A stretch of 64,000 nucleotides of DNA from Mesorhizobium sp. (GCF_004962245.1 NZ_SUHQ01000006.1:202022-266021), one strand, 5' to 3'; shown: positions 44,601 through 54,076, numbered from the stretch's first letter. A program made the numbers and translations. The notes: generated by a model not told the origin, from the letters alone.

Positions 44601-46688
44601 ATGAAACGCGAGATAGGCCTCAATCAGATGAAGATCGATGCTCTTCCGGCGCGTGCGTCGCCAGCCACCGGGCGAATGGTTCTGGGCAACATCGACTATG
44701 ATGAGCGCGCCACCATGCGCGCTTGGGAGAACTTTCTGGCCGACGAGCCCAAATGTGCCCGCGATCCGATCCAGCCAAGCCCCGTCCGCTCTCTCATCCA
44801 TGATTCCTGGTATCGCAGCGCCACGGGCGGCATCAACGCCGAAGGTATTGAAGCGCCGCTAAGCAGTGATCGCGATGAGATCGAATATCTGACGCGGGCC
44901 AATGCCGAATTGCTCTCGGCGGCGCGGCGATCGTTCGCCTCGCTTGGCCAGTTACTGGACGGGACAGGCGCGATGCTGGTTCTGGCCGACAGCGACGGCG
45001 TGCTGATCGACGCCATCGGCGACAAGAAGACGTTGCATGACGGCATGGATATCCACCTGGCCATCGGCGGCAAATGGAACGAGGATGCCGTCGGAACCAA
45101 TGGCATCGGTACGGCGCTGTGGACCGGTGAGCCGACTTTTGTCCATGCGGCCGAGCATTTCTGCGCCGGCATCAAATCCTGGACTTGCGCCGGCGCGCCG
45201 ATCCGCGATCCCCTGGACGGCAAGATCATCGGCGTCGTCGACCTGTCTGGCTATTCGCCGATCTTCCGGCCGCACAACACCGCGCTCGTCGCCGCCACAG
45301 CCCGGCAGATCGAGAAGGCATTGGCCGAACAGCAGCAGGAACAGCGCACGCGCCTGCTCGAAGCCTTCATTTCGTCTGCCCCCAGCTACCGCCGAAAAGA
45401 CGGGCTGGTGATCGTCGACCATCGCGGCCGCGCAATCTTCTGCAACAATGTCCCCGATGGCGAAACGACCGAGATGATGGACGGGCCGATGGAGCCAGGC
45501 CGTGGCCGCTGGCTCATGAATCTTCCTTCGTCCGGGGACGAAGGAGATCTCGCCAGGGCGCTACCGGCCCATCTGCGATCCTGCCACATCACACCGCTGA
45601 AGCTTGACGGCGACCTCCGCGGCGCAGCGCTGGTGTTCCCATCGGTGCCAGCAGTCTCCAGCGTGACGGTGGTCCGCGCGGAAGTCGATAAGCATCTTCG
45701 CGATGCTGTCGCCATGATTGTGGGCAATAGCGAGGCGCTGCTGGCCGCCGTCGACGTCGCCTGCCGTGTCGCCCGGTCGAACAACGTCGCATCGCTATTG
45801 ATCGAAGGCGAGACGGGAGTCGGAAAGGAGCTGTTTGCGCGGCTCGTTCATGCCGGCAGCCGACGCACGGCGAATGACCCGTTCATAGCGATGAATTGCG
45901 GAGCGATCACCAGGGACCTGTTTGGCAGCGAATTGTTCGGCCATGTCGCCGGCGCATTTACGGGCGCCTCGCGTGAAGGCAAGCCGGGTGTTTTCGAGCT
46001 CGCCAGCGGCGGCGTGCTCAGTCTCGACGAGATTGGTGAATTGCCACTCGAGATCCAGCCGTTTCTGCTGCGTGTCCTCGAAGAGCGCGTGGTCCACCGG
46101 ATCGGCGACAGCCGGGGGCGACCTGTGGACGTGCGACTGGTCGCCTCGACCAATCGCGATCTCAAGCAGGAGGTTGCGGCCGGTCGCTTCCGCCGCGATC
46201 TCTACTATCGAATTGGCGCAGTCTCGATCACCGTCCCACCGCTGCGCGAGCGCGGCGAGGACGTGCTTTTGCTGACCGAACATTTCAACCGGCAGATCGC
46301 GGCTGCGGCTGACGGGGAGCCACTGGAATTCTCGCACGAAGCGCTGGATGCCCTGCGTGCCTATCGGTGGCCGGGTAATGTGCGCGAACTGAAGAATCTC
46401 ATCGGCCGGCTGCATGTTCTGGCGCGCGTCCGCGATATCGGACTTCACGACCTACCCGAGGAAATCACGGCGCCCAGCGCTGAATCGAGCGCCACGCCCG
46501 ACAACGATACAACCCTCGCATCAGAGGCGCCTGAAGGCACGCTTGCCGAAGCGGAACGCCAGGCGATGAAAAACGCATTGGCAGCCGAAGGCGGCAATCT
46601 CAGCAGGGTCGCAGCGCGGCTCGGTATCTCCCGGCCGACGCTCTATCGCAAACTCGACCAGTACGGCATCCGCCGTCGCTTTTCCTGA
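44601..46688 (+). CDS. Sigma-54-dependent activator of the monooxygenase cluster (PrmR/MimR/AcoR-like)
   Basis: 695 residues: N-terminal GAF-type sensor region (about 65-250, NEDAVGTNGIGTALWTGEPTFVHAAEHFC as in AcoR), central AAA+ domain with Walker A GETGVGKE (about 401) and the sigma-54-contacting GAFTGA loop (about 450), and a C-terminal Fis-type helix-turn-helix (LSRVAARLGISRPTLYRKL). The intact GAFTGA means it can activate sigma-54 polymerase. It is convergent with the monooxygenase operon, whose promoter is of the -24/-12 type. Confidence 0.92.
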   Translation: MKREIGLNQMKIDALPARASPATGRMVLGNIDYDERATMRAWENFLADEPKCARDPIQPSPVRSLIHDSWYRSATGGINAEGIEAPLSSDRDEIEYLTRANAELLSAARRSFASLGQLLDGTGAMLVLADSDGVLIDAIGDKKTLHDGMDIHLAIGGKWNEDAVGTNGIGTALWTGEPTFVHAAEHFCAGIKSWTCAGAPIRDPLDGKIIGVVDLSGYSPIFRPHNTALVAATARQIEKALAEQQQEQRTRLLEAFISSAPSYRRKDGLVIVDHRGRAIFCNNVPDGETTEMMDGPMEPGRGRWLMNLPSSGDEGDLARALPAHLRSCHITPLKLDGDLRGAALVFPSVPAVSSVTVVRAEVDKHLRDAVAMIVGNSEALLAAVDVACRVARSNNVASLLIEGETGVGKELFARLVHAGSRRTANDPFIAMNCGAITRDLFGSELFGHVAGAFTGASREGKPGVFELASGGVLSLDEIGELPLEIQPFLLRVLEERVVHRIGDSRGRPVDVRLVASTNRDLKQEVAAGRFRRDLYYRIGAVSITVPPLRERGEDVLLLTEHFNRQIAAAADGEPLEFSHEALDALRAYRWPGNVRELKNLIGRLHVLARVRDIGLHDLPEEITAPSAESSATPDNDTTLASEAPEGTLAEAERQAMKNALAAEGGNLSRVAARLGISRPTLYRKLDQYGIRRRFS

Positions 46689-46698
46689 CAGCAACGAA

Positions 46699-46722
46699 AC
46701 CCATGGCATTTGCGCCATGGGT
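46699..46722. terminator. Hairpin between convergent regulator and dehydrogenase genes
   Basis: ACCCATGGC (46699-46707), six-base loop, GCCATGGGT (46714-46722), perfect 9-base stem in the 86-base convergent gap. No clear T-run; likely a bidirectional terminator. Confidence 0.55.
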
Positions 46723-46774
46723 GGGAGGAATTCTGGTGTTCGGCGCGCGCTCGCCCGCGCCGGGTCTAGGCAAT

Positions 46775-47818
46775 TTATGGTACGATGACGCCACGGCCGG
46801 TGAACCGCCGGTTCTTGAAGTCGTCGAGCGCGGTGTTGATGTTGGCGAGATTGTATTCGGTGTAGTGCATCTTCACCTTGCCGTCGGCGTTCAGCTCCAT
46901 CAGTTCGACAAGTTCGGTGAAATTGCCGACCAGGCTGCCGCCGATGTTGATCTCCTCGATGACCAGATGCGCGGTCGGCACGTTGACGGTGCCGCCGTAG
47001 CCGACGACGAAGAGCTGGCCGCCCTTGCGCACCATCTTCCAGCAGATGTTCTCGACGCCGAGTTCGCCGACGAAATCGATGACCACGTGGGCGCCGCCGC
47101 CGGTGATCTGGCTGACCTCCTCGACGACATTCGGCCCGCCATCGAGGACGAAGTCGGCGCCGAGATCCTTGGCGAGCATCCGCGCCGCCGGCTCGCGATC
47201 GACGGCGATGATGCGGCAGCCCGAAATCGCATGCAGGGACTGCAGCGCGATATGGCCGAGCCCGCCTATGCCGAGCAGGACGCAGTAACTGCCTGGCCTC
47301 AAGAGCTTCGCCGCCCGCTTGGCGGCGCGGTAGGCGGTGATGCCGGCGTCGGCCAGCGGCGCCACTTCGATTGGCGTGACATTGGCGTTCAGCTTGATCA
47401 GCGAGCGCTCGCTGGTGATGAAATATTCGGCGAAGCCGCCATTCATGCCAAGCCCTGGAAACTGGCCGTTGTCGCAGTACATATCCTCGCCGTGTCGGCA
47501 GTTGAGGCAGATGCCGCACGAGCGGAAGGGATGGCAGATCACTGCGTCGCCGCGTTTGACCGATCTGACGCCGCTGCCGACCTCCTCCACCCAACCCGCA
47601 TTCTCGTGGCCCATGATGTAAGGCAGGAGCGTACCTTCAGGGTCCATGGTCGGTTTCCAAACACCCTCGATGATGTGCAGGTCGGTGCGGCAGAGGCCGG
47701 CGGCACCGACCCGCACGATCACCTCGTCGGGCGCGGTGATCGTCGGCGCCGCGACCTCCTCGATCTTGAGCTGGACGTTCATGCGCGGGTCGTATTCGTA
47801 CAGTCTGGCAGCTTTCAT
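46775..47818 (-). CDS. Zinc-dependent alcohol dehydrogenase of the monooxygenase operon
   Basis: 347 residues: GLCRTDLHIIEG and GHENAGWVEEV (catalytic zinc), CGICLNCRHGEDMYC (structural zinc), LGIGGLGHIALQSL (NAD binding). Similar dehydrogenases close propane monooxygenase operons (prmE/adh1), where they oxidise the alcohol product, e.g. 2-propanol to acetone. It follows the chaperonin gene by 38 bases and is the last gene of the operon. Confidence 0.9.
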   Translation of the reverse strand: MKAARLYEYDPRMNVQLKIEEVAAPTITAPDEVIVRVGAAGLCRTDLHIIEGVWKPTMDPEGTLLPYIMGHENAGWVEEVGSGVRSVKRGDAVICHPFRSCGICLNCRHGEDMYCDNGQFPGLGMNGGFAEYFITSERSLIKLNANVTPIEVAPLADAGITAYRAAKRAAKLLRPGSYCVLLGIGGLGHIALQSLHAISGCRIIAVDREPAARMLAKDLGADFVLDGGPNVVEEVSQITGGGAHVVIDFVGELGVENICWKMVRKGGQLFVVGYGGTVNVPTAHLVIEEINIGGSLVGNFTELVELMELNADGKVKMHYTEYNLANINTALDDFKNRRFTGRGVIVP

Positions 47819-47856
47819 CGTCGTATCCTTTCAACGTCGAGATTGTTCGGATTTCT

Positions 47857-49488
47857 TCAGGCGCGGCCGAGCTTTTCAGAGCCACCGCCGCGCGCCGGTC
47901 CGGCCGTCGGGTCCTCGTCCTCGGCAAGATGGCCAATCAGCGTTTCTGTGGTCAGGATCAGCGTTGCCACCGAAGCGGCGTTGGCGAGTGCTGTGTAGGT
48001 GACGCGGACAGGATCGATGATCCCGGCCTCGAACATGTTCTGGTAGCTGCCGGCAGACGCGTTGTAGCCGTAGCCGCCGTTGATGCGCGTGACTTCGGCC
48101 ACGACGGCTTCTGGATCGGCCCCGGCATTGGCAGCGATACGCCAGAGCGGCCTCGACAGCACCGACCGCACCAGGCGCACGCCTTCGGCGACATCTCCGT
48201 CGACGCCCGCCGCCACCTTGTCGAGCAGCGGTGCGACCTGGGCGAGTGCGGAGCCGCCGCCGGCGACCACGCCCTCCTCTGAGGCGGCGCGCACCGCATT
48301 CAGTGAATCCTCGATGAGCTGTATGGTTCGCTTTTGCTCGACCGGCGTAACACCGCCGGCATAGAGGATCGCGGTGCCCCCAGAAAGCTTGGCCAGGCGT
48401 TCGCGCAGCTTGTCCTGATCGATATTCGGCGGCGAGGCTTCATACTGCCGCTGCACCTGGGCGCGGCGCGATGCGATTGCGGCATGGTCGCCGCCGCCGC
48501 GAATGATCGAGGTGTAGGACGAGCTGGTCTTCACCCGGTCAGCTGTTCCGAGATCGTCGGCGGTGATGTCCTCCAGCCGGCCGCCGAGATCGCGGGCAAT
48601 CACCTTGCCGCCGGTGATGATGGCCAGATCCTCCATCATCGCCTTGCGCCAATGGCCGTATTCCGGCGGATGAACGACGAGGTATTTTCCAGGTCCCTGC
48701 TTGCCGAGCAGCGTCATCACCACTTCCGGCGACATTTCCTCGGATACGATCAGCAGCGGCCGACCATCCTCGTCGGCAATGCGGCGCGCCGCATCCAGCG
48801 CCTCGGGCTCCTTGATCTTGAGGTCGGTCATCAGGATGTAGGGCCGTTCGAGAACCGCCTCCATCTTCTCCTGATCGGTCACCATGTGGTGCGAGAGATA
48901 GCCGCGTTCGAAGGACATGCCCTCGACCACATCAAGCGTTGTCTCGGTGGTCACACTGAAGTCGGTGGTGATGACGCCTTCGGCCCCTACCCGCTGATGC
49001 GCTTCCGCCACCAGCGCGCCAAGCCTGGCATCGGTCGCCGCGATGTTGGCGACCGAAGCGAGAATGCCGTTGCCCTTGGCCGGTTTGGCCGAAGCCTTGA
49101 GCGCCGCCACCACCGCCGCCACGGCAAGGTCGATACCCTTGCACAGATCAACGGATTTAGCGCCGCGCTCATTCGCTTCGATGCCGCTCTGGATGAGCGC
49201 GTTGGCGAGCACGATGGCAGTCGTGGTGCCGTCGCCGGCGACCTCGTTGGTCTGCATCGACACTTCGCGCACGACCTGCGCGCCCATGTTCTCGAAACGG
49301 TCGTGCAACTCGATCTCGGAAGCGATGCTGACGCCGTCGCGCGTCACCATCGGCGTGCCGATCGGCCGGTCGATCATGGCGTTCATGCCTTTGGGGCCGA
49401 GTGTCGGCTCAACGGCCGCTGCCAACCGAAAGACGCCACGGGCAAGAGCACGGCGGGCCTCGGAATTGTGAAGCATTATTTTGGGCAT
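47857..49488 (-). CDS. prmG: GroEL-like chaperonin of the monooxygenase cluster (PrmG/MimG)
   Basis: 543 residues of the Cpn60 fold (LGPKGMNAMID, TRDGVSIASEIEL, VAGDGTTTAIVLANAL, EEGVVAGGGSALAQ), but diverged from housekeeping GroEL, and the C-terminus lacks the GGM repeats (AEDEDPTAGPARGGGSEKLG). No groES is adjacent. In mycobacterial mimG and Methylocella prmG clusters, a dedicated chaperonin is needed to fold the di-iron hydroxylase; the position here, downstream of prmD, matches. Confidence 0.92.
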   Translation of the reverse strand: MPKIMLHNSEARRALARGVFRLAAAVEPTLGPKGMNAMIDRPIGTPMVTRDGVSIASEIELHDRFENMGAQVVREVSMQTNEVAGDGTTTAIVLANALIQSGIEANERGAKSVDLCKGIDLAVAAVVAALKASAKPAKGNGILASVANIAATDARLGALVAEAHQRVGAEGVITTDFSVTTETTLDVVEGMSFERGYLSHHMVTDQEKMEAVLERPYILMTDLKIKEPEALDAARRIADEDGRPLLIVSEEMSPEVVMTLLGKQGPGKYLVVHPPEYGHWRKAMMEDLAIITGGKVIARDLGGRLEDITADDLGTADRVKTSSSYTSIIRGGGDHAAIASRRAQVQRQYEASPPNIDQDKLRERLAKLSGGTAILYAGGVTPVEQKRTIQLIEDSLNAVRAASEEGVVAGGGSALAQVAPLLDKVAAGVDGDVAEGVRLVRSVLSRPLWRIAANAGADPEAVVAEVTRINGGYGYNASAGSYQNMFEAGIIDPVRVTYTALANAASVATLILTTETLIGHLAEDEDPTAGPARGGGSEKLGRA

Positions 49489-49565
49489 GATTCCTCCTTC
49501 CGCCTTACGGGCGGGTTGTTGGTTAGGGGCCTCGTGCGAGGGAGGCCGTTGTTTTCAGCTCGGCT

Positions 49566-50363
49566 TCAGGCGATCGGTGCGGCTCTTGCCGGCACACGAT
49601 CCATGATGAAATCGACCAGCGTCGGTTCGCCGTCGACCACACCCAGTTCCTTGTATCTTGTCTGTTTGAGGCCACGGCAAAGCGCGCCGTTGAACTCCAT
49701 GTTGATGCGCACACTGCGCAACTCGGCGAGATGCGCGCAGAGTGCGCCGGTTGGTATGCGCTGCCCTTCCCATGTGACGAAGACAGGGTCATCCCCACGG
49801 CGATCGGGAAAGCGCTCAAGCAGAGCCGCCCGGTACCTCGGCTGCTGGTTGGCCGCTTCGCCCGGTTCGAACCGCGCGACATCGTATGCCGGCAGGTCCA
49901 TGCCGAGGATTTCCCGCTCGGTCAGACCATGCTGCCGAAAGCCGCGCAGCACGGCCTCCTGGCGCCGCTTGAATGCCTTCAGCCTGAAGGTTTCGCGCAA
50001 AGCGCTGAGATCCTGATCCTCGGCAAGCTCGGCGAATATGTCGCCGAAGGTCTTGCCGGCCTCCATGCCGCGATTGACCTCTTCGGCGAACATATGGTCG
50101 TGCAGCTTGACGCGATAGGCCGGCGACCATGAGAGCTGGTCGAGCGCCTTGCGGACGCCGTCCAGCATCAGGAACGCGAAGTTGGGCGAGCACCAGTAGG
50201 TCGGCAGGCGGAAATCGATCTCCACGCTGCCATCGCCCGTCATCTCGGCCCGCTCGACGAAGCCCATCTCGGTAATCGGTTCGTCGAGCTCCGGGTCGTT
50301 GACTTCACCAAGGCGCCGCCAGAGTTCGTTCTCGCGGCTGCCGGAAACGCTGGCGGTTGCCAT
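49566..50363 (-). CDS. MIP18/DUF59-family metal-sulfur assembly protein
   Basis: 265 residues from ATG 50363 (GGAGTAGGAG upstream). The N-terminal ~100 residues are a MIP18/SufT-like domain (LWRRLGEVNDPELDEPITEMGFVERAEM, IDFRLPTYWCSPNFAFLMLDGV), a family that helps deliver iron or Fe-S clusters. The C-terminal ~150 residues (KAFKRRQEAVLRGFRQHGLTEREILGMDL) are specific to this cluster type. It may help load the hydroxylase diiron site or the reductase cluster; inferred. Confidence 0.82.
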   Translation of the reverse strand: MATASVSGSRENELWRRLGEVNDPELDEPITEMGFVERAEMTGDGSVEIDFRLPTYWCSPNFAFLMLDGVRKALDQLSWSPAYRVKLHDHMFAEEVNRGMEAGKTFGDIFAELAEDQDLSALRETFRLKAFKRRQEAVLRGFRQHGLTEREILGMDLPAYDVARFEPGEAANQQPRYRAALLERFPDRRGDDPVFVTWEGQRIPTGALCAHLAELRSVRINMEFNGALCRGLKQTRYKELGVVDGEPTLVDFIMDRVPARAAPIA

Positions 50364-50368
50364 GGCTC

Positions 50369-51391
50369 CTACTCCGCCGCGATGCTGAAGGGCGAACTGG
50401 CGAGCGCCGCCTTCTTGGTTTCGATGTCGATGTTGTAGAGACGCGCGGCGTTGAGGCCGAGGATCTTCTCCTTGATCTCGTCGGTTAGCTGCACGCCACG
50501 TTCTGCGGCGATGTCCTCGGGGATCTGGTAGGCCCAGAATTTCTCGACCAGCCAGCGCGGCGTCCAGATCGCGTAGTCGGAACCGAACAGGATTTTCTCC
50601 GGCCCGATCCAGAACAGAAGTTCGGCGATGACCTCGCCGAAATAGCGCGGGCGCGAATGGATGAACGGCAGCGCCACCGCCAGCCCGCCATAGACGTTGG
50701 TCTCCTGCGTCGCGATCCAGCAGAAATCGTCGAGGCGCGGCAGGCCGCAATGCTCGACAACCCAGTTGAGGTTCTGGAAATCAGTCGCTGCATGGTCGAC
50801 GTCATGCACGTCGAAGGCGTCCTTGCTGAGCGGGATGATGGTCGGACCCTTGTGGACATGGATATTCCTGATGCCGAGCTTGTCGCAGAGTTCGAAGCAT
50901 TTGTAGGCATCGGGATCGGTCAGCTTCCAGCCCTTGGAGGCGCCGTTCCATTCGGCCGTGTACATCTTCACGCCCTTGACGTCGTAGGTCTCCTTGAGGA
51001 AGTGGATGTACTCGAGCGCCTTCTCGCCGTCGCGCGGATCGAAGGCGCCGTTGACGATGAAACGCTCCGGATAGCGCTTGGCCACCTCTGCATTGCGCTC
51101 GATCGTGTTGAAGCCGTTTTTGTAGAAATCCTTGAGATAGGTCGACTGCACGATCGCCACATCATCGGGACCGTTGACGAACAGGTCGCGATAGAGATCG
51201 TCGGCGCTGTACTTTTCGAACTTGCTCTTCTCCCACAGCTGCTCCTTGGGGCTCAGCCCCGTGTGATAGGCGTAGAAGCACTCGATGAACTGCTTGCCAT
51301 GAACATTCTTCTGGTTCTCGGGGCTGCCGTCCCAGAAATGGGTGTGGCCGTCGACCACGAAGATTTCCTTGCCTTCCGGTGTGATAAACAT
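50369..51391 (-). CDS. Amidohydrolase-family (amidohydrolase_2) protein of the monooxygenase operon
   Basis: 340 residues from ATG 51391 (GAGGGAACC upstream). FVVDGHTHFWDG gives the HxH metal pair, NWVVEHCGLPRLDDFCW the later His, and LFGSDYAIWTPRW the metal Asp. The family includes TIM-barrel decarboxylases and hydrolases. Such a gene is a constant companion of group-5 monooxygenases, with no proven role as far as I know. Ends five bases before the MIP18 gene. Confidence 0.88.
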   Translation of the reverse strand: MFITPEGKEIFVVDGHTHFWDGSPENQKNVHGKQFIECFYAYHTGLSPKEQLWEKSKFEKYSADDLYRDLFVNGPDDVAIVQSTYLKDFYKNGFNTIERNAEVAKRYPERFIVNGAFDPRDGEKALEYIHFLKETYDVKGVKMYTAEWNGASKGWKLTDPDAYKCFELCDKLGIRNIHVHKGPTIIPLSKDAFDVHDVDHAATDFQNLNWVVEHCGLPRLDDFCWIATQETNVYGGLAVALPFIHSRPRYFGEVIAELLFWIGPEKILFGSDYAIWTPRWLVEKFWAYQIPEDIAAERGVQLTDEIKEKILGLNAARLYNIDIETKKAALASSPFSIAAE

Positions 51392-51424
51392 GGTTCCCTC
51401 AGCACTGATTGCGTTGATCGGGGC

Positions 51425-51449
51425 GGCGCGCCGCAACCAGCGGCGCGCC
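51425..51449. repeat. GC-rich perfect hairpin inside the monooxygenase operon
   Basis: GGCGCGCCGC (51425-51434), AACCA loop, GCGGCGCGCC (51440-51449), between prmD and the amidohydrolase gene. No T-run on the minus strand, so more likely an mRNA processing or stability element than a full terminator; it could lower expression of the distal accessory genes. Confidence 0.6.
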
Positions 51450-51463
51450 TGTTTTCTTGGCGT

Positions 51464-51835
51464 CTATTCGATGTATTCGAACATCTCGTCCATGTTGCCG
51501 AACAGGATCACGGTGTTGTCGTCGACGCGAACCATGCGGCCGTAGTGTGTGGAGGTGTTGACCTCGAAGGTCTCGGCCGAAATCTCGCGGCCGAGATATT
51601 CACCGATCGCGTCCATCTTGAAGATCAGCTTGCCGTCACCGTCGATACGGATCAGTGCCGGCTGGTAGGTGATGGTGACCCCCGGCTTCTGGCCCATGAA
51701 TTCAGCGATGGCCCTGGCTTCCACGGAGTCGTTCATGGTGACGCCGCACTGATGCGAAATCGTCTGTTCGAAGGTGATGTCCTTCATCGACCTGAAGATG
51801 TTGGATTGCGATGCGTCGCGTGCTGCAGTTGACAT
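51464..51835 (-). CDS. prmD: Monooxygenase coupling/effector protein PrmD (MmoB/DmpM family)
   Basis: 123 residues with the regulatory-protein pattern: VTMNDSVEARAIAEFMGQKPGVTITYQPALIRIDGDGKLIFKMDAIGEYLGREI. The cofactorless component binds the hydroxylase and tunes access to the diiron centre. The N-terminal ~20 residues are polar, the C-terminus acidic (NMDEMFEYIE). Fourth gene of the set, 18 bases after prmC. Confidence 0.9.
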   Translation of the reverse strand: MSTAARDASQSNIFRSMKDITFEQTISHQCGVTMNDSVEARAIAEFMGQKPGVTITYQPALIRIDGDGKLIFKMDAIGEYLGREISAETFEVNTSTHYGRMVRVDDNTVILFGNMDEMFEYIE

Positions 51836-51853
51836 GACGGTTTTCTCCCTTTG

Positions 51854-52912
51854 TCAGCGCTTGAGGCCGAGTTCGCCGAGGATCTGGCCAATCCGTTCTT
51901 CGGATTTGGCGCGGACATCCGCAAACGCGACCGGCTTGGAATGCGGCATCGACCAGATCGGCTGAAGGCCGATGGCTGCCTTGTCGGCGAGCGCGCTGTG
52001 CTTCTTGACCCAGCCCTGGAAAAGCTTCTTGTTCGCCACGCCGTGGTTCTCGTCATTGGCGAGCAAGTACATGAGGTCGATCGTGTTGGCGAGATTGCGC
52101 TCATAGTCGGCTTCGGCGGCCGATATTACTGCAGGCGTGATGAAGTCATGATTGGCGGCGGCGATCTGCATCAGGAAACCCGATCTGAATACTTCGCCAA
52201 CCAACGGCTCGAAGATGATGTTGATGGCGAAATACTGTTCAAGATAGTCGGTCGCACCCATGATGGTCTCGACCGCTTCGCGGGTGCCTTGCCAGTTCGC
52301 GTCCTCGAGCCATGCCTTCTTGCCAAGTTCGTCGTCCCAGCCGGGCAAGTCCATGCCGATTTCGGCAAGGTAGAGCGTGATGTCCTGGGCAAGCCGCAGC
52401 TTGTAGGACGAGTTGGTCAACGTCGCGTTGTTGATCATCTGGGTGTAGCCGTAACGCTGCGCCTGCATCAGCGAAGTGCCGAGCCCGAATTCGGCGTGTT
52501 TCCAGGCGCCGAGCTGCGTCTGCAGGATCTTGACCCAGGCCTGGTCGAAGGTCTTCGGCGCCCCCGACTTGCGGGCATTGTTGATGACGCTCTGCACCAT
52601 CGTCTCGATTTTCGACTGGCGCTGGTAGTGTGTGCGTTCCCACTCCTGATCGGGGGCGCGGAAGGCATGCCAGTTGGAGCTCTGCGCGGCGGTGTTCTGC
52701 TTGACATAAGCGCCCTTGCCGTCGGCAAAGGAGATGATCCAGTCCTGGATCAGGTAACGCTCAGGGTCAGGCTGTACGTCGACCGTCATGTCTTCGTAGT
52801 GCGTGGCGCGCTGGCCCTTCGGGTCGAAATACCGGTACTTCCGGCTGTCGGAGTCGGCAAAGATCGCCGCGCCGGCGGCTCCGGATCCGACTGAACTCGA
52901 GGTAGCTGGCAT
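51854..52912 (-). CDS. prmC: Monooxygenase hydroxylase small (beta) subunit PrmC
   Basis: 352 residues from ATG 52912 (AAGGGAG upstream), ferritin-like helical subunit without metal ligands: RYFDPKGQRATHYEDMTVDVQPDPERYLIQDW, GAWKHAEFGLGTSLMQAQRYG, QDITLYLAEIGMD and NDENHGVANKKLFQGWVKKH. Pairs with PrmA in an (alpha-beta)2 hydroxylase. The frame extends upstream to 53170 in antisense of the reductase gene, which is not part of the protein. Confidence 0.92.
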   Translation of the reverse strand: MPATSSSVGSGAAGAAIFADSDSRKYRYFDPKGQRATHYEDMTVDVQPDPERYLIQDWIISFADGKGAYVKQNTAAQSSNWHAFRAPDQEWERTHYQRQSKIETMVQSVINNARKSGAPKTFDQAWVKILQTQLGAWKHAEFGLGTSLMQAQRYGYTQMINNATLTNSSYKLRLAQDITLYLAEIGMDLPGWDDELGKKAWLEDANWQGTREAVETIMGATDYLEQYFAINIIFEPLVGEVFRSGFLMQIAAANHDFITPAVISAAEADYERNLANTIDLMYLLANDENHGVANKKLFQGWVKKHSALADKAAIGLQPIWSMPHSKPVAFADVRAKSEERIGQILGELGLKR

Positions 52913-52962
52913 AGTCTTCACTCCCTTGTTGCAGTTGTGGTTGCAGTTGCGTGGCCGTCCCC

Positions 52963-54024
52963 TCAGTGGGTCGGCGTAGCACCTGTCGATGTGGTGAACT
53001 TGTCGAAGAAGATCCGCTCCGTCTCGAACCCATTCATGAACAGAACCGGCTGAAGCGCATCGATCATGGGTGGCGGGCCACAAGCATGGACATCGCCCTG
53101 CCCGTCGACCGCCAGTTGCTTGAGCTTGGCGTCGACACTCTGGTGTACGAAACCGCGTTCGCCTTCCCATTCGGCGTCATCAGTCGCGTGCGACAGCACG
53201 GGAATGAAAGTGACATCCGAATGCTGGCCGATCAGCTCGGCGATCCTGTCGAGATAGAACAGGTCGTTGCGCGTCCTGGCACCGTAGAAGAAATAGACCG
53301 GACGTTTCTCGCCGCTCTTCAGATGGTCGTTGAGGATCGACCAGATCGGCGACATGCCCGAGCCGGCGCCGACCAGGACTAGAGGTCCTTGCCGTTCTTC
53401 CCGACGGAAACAGGTTCCGTAGGGTCCAACGACGGTGACTTCGGCTCCGACCTTGATTCCTCCGGAATCGAGTTCTCCGGAGAACTTTCCCTCAGGGTAT
53501 TTTTTGATGATGAAGCAGAGTTTTTGGGTTTGGTCCGGCGTATTTGCCATGGAGAACGAGCGCGTAATCGTCTCCCCTTTTTCCGTGGTAACCGTGATGT
53601 CGACATATTGCCCCGCCCAGAACTTTATCGGCGAGCCGAGTTCGATCTCGATGCCGCGAATGTCGTGGGTCAGGTGCTCGATCAGAGCAATCCGGCCCTT
53701 GAACGTCTTCACGGCGATCGCTTTCGCCAAAATCTCCTCGTCGTAGTTGAGAAGCTCGACTTCCAGATCGGAGTAGGCGATGCAGCGGCACAAAAGGACG
53801 TGACCGCTCTCCTTCTCCATGTCGTTCAGCGCGAAGGTCGAGTATTTGAGCATGTCGACTTCGCCATCGAGCAACACGCTCTTGCAGGCCGAACATTGCC
53901 CCTCCTTGCAGCCGTGCGGCAGGGCGATGCCCTGGCGGAAAGCGGCGTTGAGCACCGTTTCGCCATGCTCGACGTCGAATTCGACGCCGACCGGGCTGAG
54001 CCTGACCGTGTGGGTTTCCGACAT
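52963..54024 (-). CDS. prmB: Monooxygenase reductase PrmB (2Fe-2S, FAD, NADH)
   Basis: 353 residues. N-terminal plant-type ferredoxin with CKEGQCSAC (Cys39, 44, 47) and LLCRC (Cys79); FAD domain with RSFSMANTP; NAD domain with LVGAGSGMSPI and CGPPPMIDA. Moves electrons from NADH to the hydroxylase. GGAGG precedes ATG 54024. The gene order hydroxylase-reductase-small subunit-coupling protein is that of group-5 (propane/phenol/acetone) soluble di-iron monooxygenases. Confidence 0.93.
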   Translation of the reverse strand: MSETHTVRLSPVGVEFDVEHGETVLNAAFRQGIALPHGCKEGQCSACKSVLLDGEVDMLKYSTFALNDMEKESGHVLLCRCIAYSDLEVELLNYDEEILAKAIAVKTFKGRIALIEHLTHDIRGIEIELGSPIKFWAGQYVDITVTTEKGETITRSFSMANTPDQTQKLCFIIKKYPEGKFSGELDSGGIKVGAEVTVVGPYGTCFRREERQGPLVLVGAGSGMSPIWSILNDHLKSGEKRPVYFFYGARTRNDLFYLDRIAELIGQHSDVTFIPVLSHATDDAEWEGERGFVHQSVDAKLKQLAVDGQGDVHACGPPPMIDALQPVLFMNGFETERIFFDKFTTSTGATPTH

Positions 54025-54076
54025 ACGGACCTCCAGTAAAAGGAAGGGGGCGGGACGAACCCGCCCCCTGGCCTGA

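Noticed and set aside
46703..47998. 431-residue plus frame antisense to the alcohol dehydrogenase
   Set aside because: The minus strand has both zinc sites and the NAD motif of an MDR enzyme.
48334..50016. 560-residue open frame antisense to the chaperonin and MIP18-like genes
   Set aside because: Spans two real genes and their gap in antisense; His/Arg-rich composition typical of shadow frames.
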